A stretch of 64,000 nucleotides of DNA, from the NCBI GenBank assembly GCA_022885665.1, contig JAGQDJ010000170.1, forward strand, positions 187,696 through 251,695, written 5' to 3'. Position 1 is the first letter of the stretch. Every line of letters begins with the position of its first letter. The stretch comes from Triops longicaudatus (lineage: Eukaryota > Arthropoda > Branchiopoda > Notostraca > Triopsidae). The position numbers and the translations under genes were made by a program. This document shows positions 27,801-41,265 of this stretch, in pieces. Below the pieces are notes generated by a model. The model did not search any database, was not told the DNA's origin, and saw only the letters and a program-made list of their open reading frames with translations.

Positions 27801-30800
27801 ACTAAAATAAACAAATAATTATTGTTTAAAAACTGAAATTTCTTCACTAATTTGAAATTGTAGTTAAGAAAGTACTGAAAGTGAAGTGAGTCTAAAGTAA
27901 ATACATAAATAAAAGCCTAGCTTCATTAAACACTCTAAATAACGAACCATTGGATATTGTGAACAAGGTCCACAGGTCGCTGCAAAATAAAAGGCACTTG
28001 AGGCCAATACTTGTCATCAAGGCCCCTGTCTAGCTCCGCCTTCTTATGGCGAATTAAATGTTGATTTTAGACGATTCTGTGATAAAAATGAGATATGTCA
28101 TAATACTCTTATGACAGGAGTATAGGCAAAGATTCTTATTGCGTTCAGCGGTTTTCTACACAAAACGTAATTTAAGATTTTTCCACTTTAGCTTAACCTC
28201 TTATGGGCATGTTAACATTTTTAGGCGATTCCTTAAAAACCACTTATCGAGTTTTCTTCCACTAAATTCTTTTAATAAATGACGCTTCATTTGTCCAAAC
28301 CGATTTTTTATATTGTCGTAAATATGAAAGTTAATATTTTCGGTTCTTAAAAAAAAATCAAAACACGTTTAAAAAAATCTCCAAGGCACGCTACGAAGTT
28401 CAACATTGCCTATAATACTTTTAGGAACTTTTTGTGAACAAATTCATTTTTATGGTGCAATCGTCTGAAAATTTTGAAATACAATTCGTCATAATGGGAC
28501 TTAGCCTAGACCTTTAATATCTTGGGCTGAAACGGAAAAATTTTCTGTCTGCTTAGATTTTCGTTTGCGTTAGTAACTTTCGTGGTGAGACAATTTCTTA
28601 GAAACATCTCTAGAGTAACAGTCAATTGCATCGATTTCCTAACACTAAATATATTGTATTCCTATTATAAATATATTCCTAACACTAAATATATTCCTAG
28701 CACTATTCAAAATTTCTCTTCGTAGTTGCTGAAGCAGGCTACATTTCAACTACGGTACATTTACACTTAAAAGATAGGCGCTAAGAGCGTTTTATCTTTT
28801 CTGTCTAGTTGAATTCATGGCTTTGCCGTACCCGTAGTTGAAGTTAGTTGTGTACACGGTGTGACATAGGAGCTCTAAATGATCAAGATTATGCCCAAAT
28901 TCCTCTGCAGCATTTTTACCATGCTAATCAAAGGAAAATGACACTATTCTCTTTATTACTCGATTTAGAAAGTAACATTCTGTCAGAAATGAAACCTGCA
29001 GTTTTACACAGATCTTCCCTTTTTATATCTTTCTTCCTGAAAAAATCTACTCGATATGATATTCCTAAGTAATTTTGTCTAGGAAAGTTCGGCGGTGCTA
29101 CAAGTTTGGTCCTCGTGAATGCGATAACGCGCAATATTGTTGGTGCAAATTTTCCCAAGGGAAAATCACTCTCGGCTTACAAGAGCCCTCTGGGAATTTA
29201 TTATTTCAATAAACAACAATAACGAAATATTTACTATTAATAGATAACCCTAAAAAATTCAATATAAAAAAGTCAGAGATAATACAGAGCATTCAGTTCT
29301 TCCCAATGCTGTGTTCCAAACCGTTCTGTCCGTGTCATTGCATGCTATGCCCTTTTTCTAACTTTTACTTTTCAACCTAAAGTGACCGTGTTCTTCCAGC
29401 TAATGACCCAAAACTGACCTTATTTTCCGAATTAGTACTCCTAGAATAATCATTTCGTCTCCACTCATTCAACGTTTGTGTTTTTCATCGCTATTTAAGG
29501 TAGATTTAACGTTAACGTAAGGGGTCAACAGTGTCAGAGTATGTTAGTTGCAGTAATTTCAGCAATGGTCTGAGTAAACTAAACACTGTTATTTTTACGT
29601 TTGCACCTTTAACATGCGAGAACTAATACACATGTGCCGTCTTATAGCGTTTTATTTATTAGTGTAGTGAATACAGTTTTTAAAACTCCAAGTGTACGTT
29701 CAATTCGTCTCGAACGGTTATTCCCGCCAAACGTCGTCAACACACCCTCTTACGTCATGTCTTGTATTCTACATTTAAATTACTCATCCCGTACCAAATC
29801 GTCTAAGCCCGTCTAAATTCGTCTAATTCTATGTCTTCAAGAATCTTTTTAAATCTTACAAGATTTCCGTCTTCATTCAGTGTGTATGCAAATGAACCGC
29901 TCCGCTAGAATGTAAGGTAAACAGCTTCGAGGAAAACTAAAGGTAGGAACGCACAAAAAGAAATAAGAGCAAATAGACCACCCAGTCCGGCTTTCACGCC
30001 TTTAAAGTGGTAATGTAGTGCAAGAGTGACCCTGGCGTGAGCAACGTGTCGCTTTTGTCCCCTCTCGTTCAGCTTCCCAAAAGAGAGTTTAATGATTGCA
30101 AATGATGTTCCTGTCTGACTTGTTTCAAGGCTCTGAAAGCCCCTAACTGTTCCTTTGAGACACGAAACTTTTCCAACTTATTCTTGCTGTGACATGCTTC
30201 AGGAGGGTGCGAGTTATGGAACGGGATTGCTAGGCAATATCAAACCCTGCGCCATAAGTTTATCAACTCCCAAAATCAAAAAAGAAAACAAAAGAACCAC
30301 CTTGAATTATATAGAAAGGAATCTCCCCTACATACTCGCTGAGCGGCCAGAAACTTGACTAATTTTGGCCTGAAAAGCGCCGCTGTTGCAAGGCGAAAAT
30401 AAAAAGGCGGAACGAAATGAACTAACGAGACACTATGAGGCTCGTAAATTAGACGCGATTAGAGTTAAACGCTGATTGTGCACGATCTATTGCGCATGAT
30501 ACGCTTCTTGTGCTATTTAGCGGGAACTCCATTACATTTTACCTATTAATACTTGTTCTCCTTACGACCGCAAAGAAACATTCTAAGCCACACAATTTCT
30601 TAAGGCAAATGACTAAGCTTGTATTTTAAGAAAATACCGGAATTAGGAATCAGCCAAGAATTTTGCCTAAAATATATTAGTTACTCCAAGTAGAAGCAAT
30701 TAGAAAAATTCTATGTGAATACCATCTGACTTTCATTCAAAGTTTCAAGTCAACCAGTTAAGAGAGCGAATTTGAGATTAGAAAAGAGAGGAAGCCCGGT

Positions 30801-33800
30801 CCAAGGAAAGAAAAGAAAAAACTTCCTGGTCCCAAGATGCGATAACGTAATAAAAATGCTGTTATGTTCTTGTTTATCGCTTCGGCAAAACGGTGTAGGA
30901 TACTTAACTGGTCACGAAATCGATCGGAACGTTTTTATCACCCTCACCAGCATACTTTGCTATCTTCACCCAAGAGTCTTTATTTCTTCTATTGTTTTTC
31001 TAGTTGCGCTAGCTAATTTGGAAATGCGTGGATGGCCACAGTATAAGTGTAGATGAACGAAGAAAGCTAGAGAGTGAGACTAAAGCCTGGGAAAGTTTAG
31101 CTACCCCTTCATGATACAGCTAATAACAATAAAAGTATGAAAAAAGGGAAAAAATGGGCATAGAATTGTGTGCACATAATAGCCGACATAATAGTCGCAC
31201 TCCATAATATAGGAAAGCCAGGCAACGAGCCGCGATTTTCTGCACGCGAGACAGTTTCCACATCACTGTACACTATAAGAAACCTCTTTCTCTTTCTGGC
31301 GTCACCCCGTAAAACCCCCAAAACCTGTTGCTGTTGTTGCCGGATTATATGGAAGTCGCAGGCGTGGGAAACCAAGTGCTCTACTTGCTAGTTAGGGGAG
31401 CATGTCGGACAGCGTGATGCATGTAAGCGATTATGTACCAAGAGAGCAACAAAAAAGGAGTGTAGAGGAGGAAAAGCAGAAGGTGGTCCGCCGGTCGATA
31501 CGGTCGTGCACCGGGTCGAGTGGGTCAAGCTTCCTAGGCAAAACCTGCAACAACGGTGAACATAGTCATAGCGTTAGCCACAGTCTTCAAACAACGATAA
31601 GTATCTGTCCTAGGAACTATTAAATTAGCAGAAATATCGTCAAGCCTTTGATTTTGTTTTACGACAAAATACGCAATTCCGCTTTTGAAGGAAGCCTTCA
31701 TATACACTTTTCTCAGGAAACAAAGAATTTCTTTTTTACACTTACAGAATCCCAAGATTTTTCCAAAGCCCTTGATTCAAATACACTGACTAAGGCTTTG
31801 TGGATGTTTTGCAACAGCAAGCTTTTAGGTGGATCATGTGAACTTCGTATCATTTATAAATAAATAAATGTAAATCGAATTTAAGGTGATTTTGAAATTC
31901 CAAGAGCATAAGAGTAACAGGAAAATCAGGGTACTAATTCGAAGACTTTACTAGATCTGATTCTTGGAACTACTAACTTTTAATAATTAGATAATAAATA
32001 ACGCTTTAACTGTGGACAAGTTTTCTAATATCTTTAGGCTTGAATACTATTACAAAGCTCTTCTTCTAGACTATGACTTGTTGCCTTCGTGAATTAACCC
32101 TTGAAACTACAATTTCTTGAAGAAAACCTTTGTGTTCACATTAGCATGTATGATCTGATTAATCCATTTATACAAATCAGATCAGCTATGAGTAGTTAAT
32201 TCTTCCAGTTGGGTTCAGACACCGCTGATTGATTTTTTGTTTCACCAATGATTTTTCTAGGCCTACTTACGAAGAGAATTTCGCTTTTAATCACAACATT
32301 ATCTTACCTGGAAATGCTTATGAACTCGATAATCTGAACCAAGTCGGTTAAAGCATTCATTTCTGTACATGAACAACACTCGTTTATAGAGTTAAGAATA
32401 AGGTAATCACAGCTTTATGGAACTCAGTTGGTTTAAAGCACAGTATTTTCGCAGTTGAAGCATTTACCGAGCGTATTACTTGACAAATTTTTTGGGTACT
32501 GCTTAATAAGTACTTCAATAAAGTAAAAGTAATTTTGGGTAATGTAAGCCGATTTTGAAACCCTTATAATTATCAGGCAAGATGGTAAAGAGGACAAATT
32601 TCTTTCCGCAAAGATATAGTTCAAGCATTCCTTCCAAATTAATTTCTTTGCTATTTGGCCTGAAAGAGTAACGTTAAATGAGACATTTTTGGGTGGGTGT
32701 GGGACCATCGCTAAGCGAAGATATAGAAACCATTGAAAACTCAAATGTGTAGGACGATACTTGATTTAAATAGTGCTGCACCTAGCGCAGAAGCAAAGAC
32801 TTTAGTGTCGGGCAAAAAGAAAATTTGGTTAACACTTTGGGATACAGCACCCAGCACAACGAAATGGGGGCCCTCATTTAGCACGCCGACCTTCCATACT
32901 TTTTTCTCCTTCTCTCTTTTTCTCTCTAAATGGAGCTCCTTTTGAAGTGAGCATGGTAGGGTGCTCCTCTGCGCACCCATTGGACTTGCAAATGTCTGCA
33001 CCCTGCCAACATTTATAGAACTTCATGCATGCATCAGCCGTGTTTTGCCTGCCTTATAAGCCAATTCCTGTACAAAACGAGCCCAAACGGAGGTATGTGT
33101 TTAGAAATGGCGTTGGCGGAGTAAGTAACTGATTATCCTCCTCCGTTTAGCTAATCTTTCACTCCAGGCATTTAAAAGCCGAAAGCTTCTACAGCCCCAA
33201 AACCGAAAGTAATTCAGTGGACTCCCCATTTTGAATAGCGAATGCGTTACTTGATACATTAGCTTCTAACATAAACCTAGAAAAGTAGATAATAGTGTTC
33301 TACGTAGATAATATTATTCAATTCAATTTTAATACCTGATATTCATTTTCGATTTACACCTCCAGCTGAAGCTATTCATGTTTCACATTTGACATATGCA
33401 GCAAGAGAAATATGTCAGCATTCTTGTTAGAAATACAAAAATGCAATTTTGCAAGTAAAATTAACTGTTGAAATTAATTACATAACAGAAAATAAGCAAT
33501 AAATTAAACCGTTCTATACTAAAACGATTCGGCTTAAAAACTAATAATCTTTGTCTGCAATAGGCTTAAGCCTAGACAGATCACAGCCAACAAAAATAAA
33601 AAAGGAAAAATGGCTCCCAATTTAATGAAATACTGAACTGCAAGGATTTCGCTTTATTACATTATCGGAGAATATTGCAGTTCGTGTAAGAATTCAATAC
33701 GAAAAAAGGCCTTCACGTTTAGCAAGGCATCGTTATTAGGAACCCGGAACCTAAAATCGGTCTACTTTGAAAATAAATTATCTGGCTCTCCTAAAACAGA

Positions 33801-35100
33801 AAGACGGACATGGCGATTAAGAGAAACTCACTTCGCAAATAAAAAAAGCACTTCAAAACTGCGGTCATCTCACTGACAGCTCGCCAATTTTCAGAGGTAA
33901 TTATAAGTTGAGCCAGAACAGAAAATCCTCCTCGCTCTCAAAAACCCGGCACGCTCTTCAAGCCAATGTAGCAATGGTACCTAGCCATGCAGATTAAAGC
34001 CCAACTTACGAAAAAGAAGCACAGCTCGGTCGAAACTCATTTGCTTCGTGACATTATGGCGTTCTATTTGCAAAGATTTAATAGCAATCGAATGCGTTGG
34101 TAGTCATTCCCTTTTCATTTTTAGCACTGATTCCCTCCTTTATTCTTTTGGATGTACATCAAACAGGTCCGATTTCCGTCACAGATTATTTAAAATAATA
34201 AGTTTCCGTGTGGCTTAAAACAAAAAGCTAAACGATTTTCAAGTCCTTTTTTTCTCCGAAGTCCAAAGACAAGAGAGCCACCATAAGTTGATTTGATTAC
34301 ATGGGCAACTCGTAAAGAGCCATAACTTGGTTGCGTAGATCTTATCACGGACCCCATTCGTTAGGCATGGATGGAAAAGTGGCTGGTGTTCGCGTCAGAC
34401 CCAACACCAAAATTTCAATTTATGAGCCCTCCACTGTGCGCCATTCAGCATCTAAAAAGATTAGAAGACTGCATACACATGCTCATGGCAGGAGAAAAAA
34501 AATCACAAGCCTAAAGAGTTCTATGCTCTAGAAAACGCGCCAAAATTCTAACCTAAAATACTATGCGCCTTCCTAAATAAATTAGACTGAAAAACAGGAT
34601 ATAATTGGCTGTTAAAAAGACGATGGTTCCACCCTGCAGAAAAAAAAAAACAGAATTATAGGAAGGATGTGAATTTCCTAAGCCCTCACGCGGTGAATTG
34701 CTCCAGATCTCCTTCTTCTTCCAAGATCGACGACTTGCTATAAGAGAGCTGTGCGAAAAACGTTCTATAAACCCTTCCGCAACATTTATTACCTCATGAA
34801 ACGAGGATTTTAACGACTTATCGACAAGGATGACTCCCAGGGTGGGCTTTAATAGAAGTCCTGACGTCATAAGCCTCAATCCACCTTTTCGAGTGCAACT
34901 AAAACTCCGGCTTGAATAAAGCTTTCGAGCCTTCAAGTTTCTCTATAAGGCTCTGACACACGTACGATTTTGCCCTTACATATGTTTCGCAGGAACAAAT
35001 TCGTCGCAAAACTTATTGGACTTAAAAGCTTATCGAGCTAGCTTAGAAATAAATTTCCAGGTGAATGGTAAAACACGCTTGACCACAGTAGGTAAACTTG
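24802..35100. other. Gene-free stretch with one long anonymous frame
   Basis: The longest single open frame of the window (187 codons, minus strand, 25,147-25,710) lies here. It translates simple G- and GT-rich sequence into low-complexity peptide and shows no family, so it is not called as a gene. A short tandem repeat of ATTCCTAACACTAAATATAT units sits near 28,640-28,705, and CGTCTAA-type units recur near 29,797-29,827. Confidence 0.5.
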
Positions 35101-35123
35101 TCTGGCACGCTAAGGTACGTAAG

Positions 35124-35140
35124 ACACACACACACACACA
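35124..35140. repeat. (AC)n microsatellite
   Basis: Short AC dinucleotide run followed by a poly-A stretch. Confidence 0.9.
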
Positions 35141-38100
35141 GAAAAAAAAATCCCACGTGAAGGACAAAATAACCAACCAATGACATGGATGCTGCGTATC
35201 TTTCCCGCCTTTGCCCTGTTTAAGTGGCTGCAACAAGCAGACACAAGCAATTGTTCATCACTGGTAAACAGCTCACATACAAGAAAGTTGGTCACTTTTT
35301 ATGTCCGCTATGGATACTTGTTATCCGAGTTGAGGAGCATCATTGTATGCTCTTTGCGTGCTAACAATGAACAGGCGAGAGCGTATTAAAGAGAGATTGT
35401 AGCCAAAAAAGAGCGCGAGGAAGGCAAAGTGCAGAGAAAAACAGTACGAAAAGGAGAGAGAGCCGAGGGTGCTCACATAAACTACAACAGCAGTGTATGG
35501 TAGAAGATCGCTAAGTGAAGCTTGCACTTACGTTGCGATGCTTTCACCTTGAGAAAAGGCAACAACGTACAATTAATTTTTGGAACGCATAAATAGAGGC
35601 AACCGGGTGTATCTGAACTTTTCTTTGCTCCCAACACACCGAATTCAGTTACCATTTCGAAACCGAAGTTGCTCGTCTGCCAAGGCGAGTTACAGCCGTC
35701 ATTAAGTGCGCGTAACCTAATCGTTTGCATCCAAACGATTTCAAATGAATCTCGTTACGCTACATCCGAGAAGCTTGCCTGTTCTGGAAACGAACCTTAC
35801 GTAGAATAACACGCGAAGGGGAAGACCAATAAAGAGTACCAATGCTATATGCCAAGCTTTTAAAAATTTTGCAAAACCCCACAAACGGCTCCGTACTTTG
35901 GTCCTAACTGGTCATATAGATGCCTAGTAAATTAGGCGATCATTGTTCAGCTGGGTGCAAATAACGAAACCCAGTGTTTTTCTGGTAATAATCGTAAGGA
36001 AATTTACGTAGACTAATTATTGGCTTACCGGGCCAAGAATTATACATAATAAAATGAGTTTTCCTTTCCCTATACTACTTCCTTGCTTTCACAAAAAAAG
36101 TAAGCAGAAATTACGACACAAGTTTCTAACAATCATATCGTAGGACGAGCCTCCGTCGTAAAGGGTGCTCATTAAGCGTATCGGCCTTTACCATACTATT
36201 TTAACATTATAACTCTTTCGATGGTTGTCCTAATTCAAACAGTTTTATCTTAAGCCTGAACTTGTATTTGACAATCTCAGCTTCACAGCTCCGGAATGTC
36301 TATCATCACGGATTCAAGCTCCGAAACATCGCTTTGCTTCAGTGAACGAAAAGACTTCGTCATGAATCAAGTGTGAAACGTACGCTGTACACCACACAAG
36401 AGTCGTTGCATGTCTTCGAAAGCAACGTGATGCGAAAACTGATATTTCGACAAACATATGCTTATCAAGTGTAAATAGAGATTTCTTCATTTGCTGTTTC
36501 AAACACAACTTTATATGCACTTTGCAACTTTTACGCTGGTTTAGGGCATTAGCTTGTACTCTCTAGTGCTGCAAACGTCCGGCTCTGCTAACAAGCAAGG
36601 CTGCGTCCAGTTCACTAGCACAACTTAACAGAAATTATGCTTGTTTGGCTTGGTTAATATGCAGTTATTCCGCTAGAAAAATGCCAATAAGCCACGAGAT
36701 ATTACAGAAGCATGTATGCGTTATATATATTATCATTTTTGGCATTGTCAAGATCACATTATCCGCAAGTAGCGTGTGATATTTTAAATTCTAAACGATA
36801 GTTTTTTAAACTTGTCTCCCAAATCAGGTACGCGCAAACCGCGACTCCTTTATTATGCGCAATAAACGACCATTCGTTGATGTCGGAAGTGTAACTGTGG
36901 TACGCAGTATGTGTACTTCTACGTATAATTCCTTTAGTGTCTTTGTAACGTTCGCCAAAATGAACTAAAGATTTATCAGGTCGTTAAGACGATGGAAAAA
37001 AATGTTTTCGGATCGTAAAAGAACTCTTTTCTTTCAGAAATGATAAGCACAGGTAAAGTCTACCAAAGCAGCCCATAAGAAGTCACAGCAAACAAATAAG
37101 GAGATTTAACTAACTGGATAAGATTACACAGTTGGTGCAGAGGAGCTTTCGCCGAAGTTGGGATGCGCACATCAGAATTGCTAAACGAACCAACCTTTTC
37201 TCCCGCATTAACAACACTGACAAGCGTCACTACACGAGGAAATACACGATAATTCTTACGCTCTTTCATGCCAGCAAAGTGAAATCCATGTTGAGGCTTC
37301 AAACACAAATTCTCCCAACTCAATGTGCGACAAAAACACTGGATCCTACATCAGAAAGTGCAAATTTTCATACACCTCCATACGTGGCCAATGGACTGAC
37401 GTGATAGTTCATTTCAAACTCATATGCTTTAACAGTTGGTAAAACATAGCGCAAAATATTAAAGTCGGCATCGCGGATACGAAGGTTCTTCTAGTATATG
37501 AATCAAAATCCTTTTTTCGCACTTTTTCGAGAAGAATTGAGAACAAAAGTAATACGCGTCCCCATAGCGTTCCCAAAGCCAGCAAAGCAGTAAGAATTAA
37601 AGTCGGGGCAGCTATTAACGGGCTCCACCTTTTCGCCCTAATTAGTCTGCTCAACATCGTTTTTCCCATGACCAGCACAAATTAACGAAGCCGCTCGTTA
37701 GCCGCTCGAAATAAGCCTCCGGGGGAGAATTGTAGGGCGGGGATTAATGAAGATGAAGGCAAAACCGGGGAGTTTTTACTTAACTGCTCAATGCAAGATT
37801 TAGAACCCAGCTAGCAATGATGGTAAAAAGATAAAGGGAATGAAAATTTGCATACAGGTCAGTTGAAATGAGGAACCCCAAGACTTATTGATTTATGGCC
37901 AGCTTCGAAGTTCAGTTACAAGCTTTTCTGACCCAAAAGCTACCCGATTAGGAAAAAACTCCTTTACTTTTATTGTTAACATGTCAAAGTATGGGCTTTT
38001 TTCTAGTTACCATGCAATTTCAGATATAATGTTCTCTTTAATACAGCAATTACGGATAAGCTGCAGTTTTTCTTCCTGTAGCAAGGGCAAGCCCACCCAG

Positions 38101-38828
38101 TTGGCTAAACACTTTTCTTAAAAGGTACTGTGGCCCAAAATTACAACTTATGGCGACTCTATTCAGGGCGACCTCGTAAATCTTCTTTAGACAGTTGGAG
38201 TTAATCCTTTTGTCCAGGCTTACACAGCCAGAATAAAGCCCCACAAACTTGCGCCGTAAATTGCTTTCATGCTTGACAGAAATGTGAACACTGGAGGGGG
38301 GCTAGGTTTCTCAATTCTGGAGAGTCACAAGTCAAAAACTTGGCAAATTTAGACTACTAGTTCCAGAGTGTTCATATTACACAGGGACTTTAACAACAGG
38401 TAGTCCTAATTATCATATATTTCAAGTTGCTGTTTTGTGACATCAAGAAAGCTTGTCAGAATACAAAAGGTCACATGGGGGTAAATGCCAGATTTCGAAA
38501 AAGTTTTTTTAGATACAGGGACATTTTCTGAAGAAGGAGGAAGACTACTTTCGTACAAGCCATTAAGCCAAGATGGGTGCATTTCGTTATATTTAATGAA
38601 CTTCTACGCTCAAATTTTACTTTACGCAGTTGCTTTGCCCTGAGTATGGGATATGTATGAACGAAACGAAACAATTTAATGTCCAAATTGAACAGACCCT
38701 ATTCTCGTGCCTCTGACAAAGTATCCTAGCGAGAGCAATTGGTGAGGTGTCAAAGGAATCTCATTTTGATTGGACCAAAAATAAGGTGAGATGCATCGTA
38801 GAAAAAATATAGTCCGAATTTTCTGGCG
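35141..38828. other. Gene-free stretch
   Basis: A minus-strand ATG frame at 35,530-35,730 ends at a consensus GTAAGT donor, but no partner exon could be found. Nothing else here is supportable. Confidence 0.5.
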
Positions 38829-39013
38829 CAGGCTCGTAGCCCGTAGTTAGGGGGGAGGTTAGGGGGTTTACTCCCCCCACCACCACCCGTAATGTTTGTT
38901 TATAATGATGAAGATGGGCGAAACCCAAATGTCCAATAAAATTGCATATTGAACCCCCCTTCCTCTGAAAATCCAAACCCACCCCCCGAACAGAAATCCT
39001 GGCTACTGGCCTG
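38829..39013. mobile_element. Probable miniature inverted-repeat element (about 185 bp)
   Basis: The left end reads CAGGCTCGTAGCC and the right end, reverse complemented, reads CAGGCCAGTAGCC, giving imperfect terminal inverted repeats. The interior has G-rich then C-rich tracts (GGGGGG near the left end, CCCCCC near the right end), a pattern shared with the clearer element at 41.1 kb. It has no coding capacity. No target-site duplication could be recognised, so the exact ends and the superfamily are uncertain. Confidence 0.45.
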
Positions 39014-39501
39014 ACAACGATACTTTATTATCTACGAATAAATAAGTCCTCGTTATTTCTTAGGCACAAATGTAAGGAGTGGCCAAAGAAAGAAACAACC
39101 TAATGTCAATCGGTTATAGAAGATGTATGGGAAAAATCAAACGAAATAAAATAAAAAAAAATACGTTCCATTGCCTCAAACAATTCCAAAAATAATTACT
39201 AGGCACGTACTTTTAAGGGTAAACACCACGAAAAGACTTCTTAGCAATTGAGCGATGAATTTATACAGCCGTGCATGAACCAAACATGTGTGTTCCACAG
39301 AGTTTCCTCCCAGATTAATATCCTAATGTCGAAGATACCTTTTTAATACACTGCTCGACAGCGAAAAAACGACCAGTTTATGTGACGAGCTTTAGAAAAA
39401 CGCAACCCGGTTTGGAACATGGCTCGCTGTTGAGCTCCTTTGGTGTTCCAATTTTTCCCAGTCTTTGTAAACGTCTTACACTAACTAATTACCCTCATCG
39501 C

Positions 39502-39571
39502 GTAAGTATGTCATTGTATTGTTGGGTGTCACCGACTCCACGTCTTTTTTTTCCCTCTTTAACCAATCTAG
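39502..39571 (+). other. Putative 70-bp leader intron
   Basis: GTAAGTAT donor after CATCGC and a CTAG acceptor preceded by a long T/C tract. It would lie in the 5' leader of the candidate membrane-protein gene. Inferred from sequence only. Confidence 0.35.
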
Positions 39572-39584
39572 CTAAAAGAAGTCA

Positions 39585-39788
39585 ATGTCTCTAATACGAA
39601 AAAAGTCCGCCAAAGGGAAACCAGATCCCGCCATTAAAAGCGTGCATCACGACCAACACCTTTTGATTCTTTTTTGCTGCCTTGTGCCGGTCTGTGTGAT
39701 TTTTATGGCTGTGTCTACTTTGTCAAATGTCACCTGGTTCATTCTTGATGGTGGACTTGTGGAACTGGCAACAAATGATACCGCCTAA
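39585..39788 (+). CDS. Candidate small single-pass membrane protein, 67 aa
   Basis: The ATG at 39,585 opens a 67-residue frame ending in TAA. The first 25 residues are basic and polar (MSLIRKKSAKG...). Residues about 26-47 form a strong hydrophobic segment (LLILFCCLVPVCVIFMAVS). The tail contains two N-glycosylation-type sites (NVT, NDT), consistent with a cytosolic N-terminus and an exposed C-terminus. About 31 percent of codons are of purine-N-pyrimidine type. Just upstream, a consensus donor (GTAAGTAT at 39,502) and a pyrimidine-rich acceptor (CCAATCTAG ending at 39,571) define a 70-bp intron, the same size as introns in the certain genes of this window. An in-frame TAA lies in the leader between that acceptor and the ATG, fixing the start. 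No family is recognised. No canonical polyadenylation signal was seen, so further exons are possible. Confidence 0.35.
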   Translation: MSLIRKKSAKGKPDPAIKSVHHDQHLLILFCCLVPVCVIFMAVSTLSNVTWFILDGGLVELATNDTA

Positions 39789-39799
39789 CCTTTCCGTTG

Positions 39800-41060
39800 A
39801 TCCCTAAGCTCTTCACTTGTTTCCCTACCGAGATTTCAACGCCCGTACATTCAGATTTTCTTTATGTTTTCCTAAAGAACTGTTGCACGGCTAGGAAGTA
39901 AAACAAAAAATATACAATTTGAAAAATCGCCGTGCTAATGCGCTGCACTTGTTTGCTGGCCATGGACGTTTTCCCTATTATTTTCGATGATGAATTCCGA
40001 GCCATAAATCAAGATACAGAAAATCTTCATTTTTCTACTAAGCTACGCGTATATCATATGACTACCCCGCTTCCTGAGCTTTTCCTTTTCGGATATTTTC
40101 GTAATGTAATTTTCTGAAGAGTAGAATACATTTTAAGCTATAAATCCTCCGTGAAACTAGATGTTTGTTCAGGTGCAAAACGCGAAATGAAAAGAGCTAC
40201 CGAAAAGAAGAATCCCGCACCGCCGCTAAAGCATTTCAGATTTCAGACTTGAGACAACAATGCTGACTCTTCTTCTTCTTGTTCTCTGTTGAAGAGTTAT
40301 ACACCTCTTTTTTCACTTGAAACGTCTCGCATTTTTGACAACTAATACCTCAAATCTATCGGCGGACAAAAGAGTTGGACCACAATAGGCGCCGATATAT
40401 AGCCCAGTCATAGCTCATACACTATAGAGCGCGACATACCGCAAGAATGAAAATAAGTGCCAGAGACGGTGAAGGAAAAAAATAATAATAAAAAAAATAT
40501 GTAGGTATTCCCCACATATTCCACCTTTATAGTGAGACACGCAAAACTTCTAGTATATAGACCTATCAAGCACAAGGAAAAGTTATTAGGTTGCTTGTAG
40601 GAAAAGAGGATAGAGAGATTTCTAGCAGAGTCATTCTCTTGCAAGTTGCTAATGAAACAAAAAGAAGCAGAAGAAGAACTGTGGTCCAAAGTATTGACCA
40701 TCAGTGACCACCTTGGCAGCCGCTTAAGCTTTTCATTCCTCATATCACACCAAGCGTTTTATTCTATCACGGAAAAAGGGGAAGTGACAGAAATGAAAAA
40801 AGGTGAGCAAGTGAATAGGCAATCAGCAGGCGAGAACACAGATTTTTCGTTGCTTTTCAACGTGCCGGACCTGATAGAGGGATAAAGAATTCATACTTAG
40901 AGTCCGCATTAAATCTTTAGGACTACATCTAGAATTTAGGAAACATTATTCTTGACATCTTAAAAGAAAACTCGATTTATCAGAAAAATTACACGTGCGA
41001 TTTCTTACTCTACGCTGTAAATTTATTTAACTTTATTAGTCTATATAGGGGGGTTCTTTA
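39800..41060. other. Gene-free stretch
   Basis: Only short anonymous frames. Nothing recognisable until the miniature element at 41,075. Confidence 0.5.
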
Positions 41061-41066
41061 ACTTTA

Positions 41067-41074
41067 CTAATCTG
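41067..41074. repeat. Target-site duplication, left copy
   Basis: CTAATCTG, identical to the right copy at 41,258-41,265. Confidence 0.88.
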
Positions 41075-41257
41075 CAGTGGCGTCGTGCCATAAGGGGCAG
41101 GGGGGGGGGGGCCGGGCACCCCCAAAATTTTTGCCATCCTGAGAAAAAAGGTATCACCCTTTTTCAAAATTTGTAAACCTGAAAAAAGTACCACCTTTTT
41201 ACAAGAAATGCAAAATCGGCCCCCCCAAAAAAATTTTTGAAGTGCACGACGCCACTG
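41075..41257. mobile_element. hAT-type MITE, 183 bp, with 8-bp target-site duplication
   Basis: The ends are perfect 14-bp terminal inverted repeats: CAGTGGCGTCGTGC at 41,075-41,088 and its reverse complement at 41,244-41,257. They are flanked by an exact 8-bp direct repeat, CTAATCTG (41,067-41,074 and 41,258-41,265). An 8-bp duplication with ends starting CAG is the known signature of the hAT superfamily. The interior is non-coding, with a G tract next to the left repeat, a C tract next to the right repeat and two related internal AAAAAGG/CACC-type stretches. It is therefore a non-autonomous element that would depend on a transposase encoded elsewhere. Intact repeats and duplication suggest a fairly recent insertion. 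Confidence 0.88.
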
Positions 41258-41265
41258 CTAATCTG
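41258..41265. repeat. Target-site duplication, right copy
   Basis: CTAATCTG immediately after the right terminal repeat of the hAT-type element. Confidence 0.88.

Noticed and set aside
35530..35730. Minus-strand ATG frame ending at a GTAAGT donor
   Set aside because: No usable partner exon was found; GTAAGT hexamers are expected several times per strand by chance in this window.
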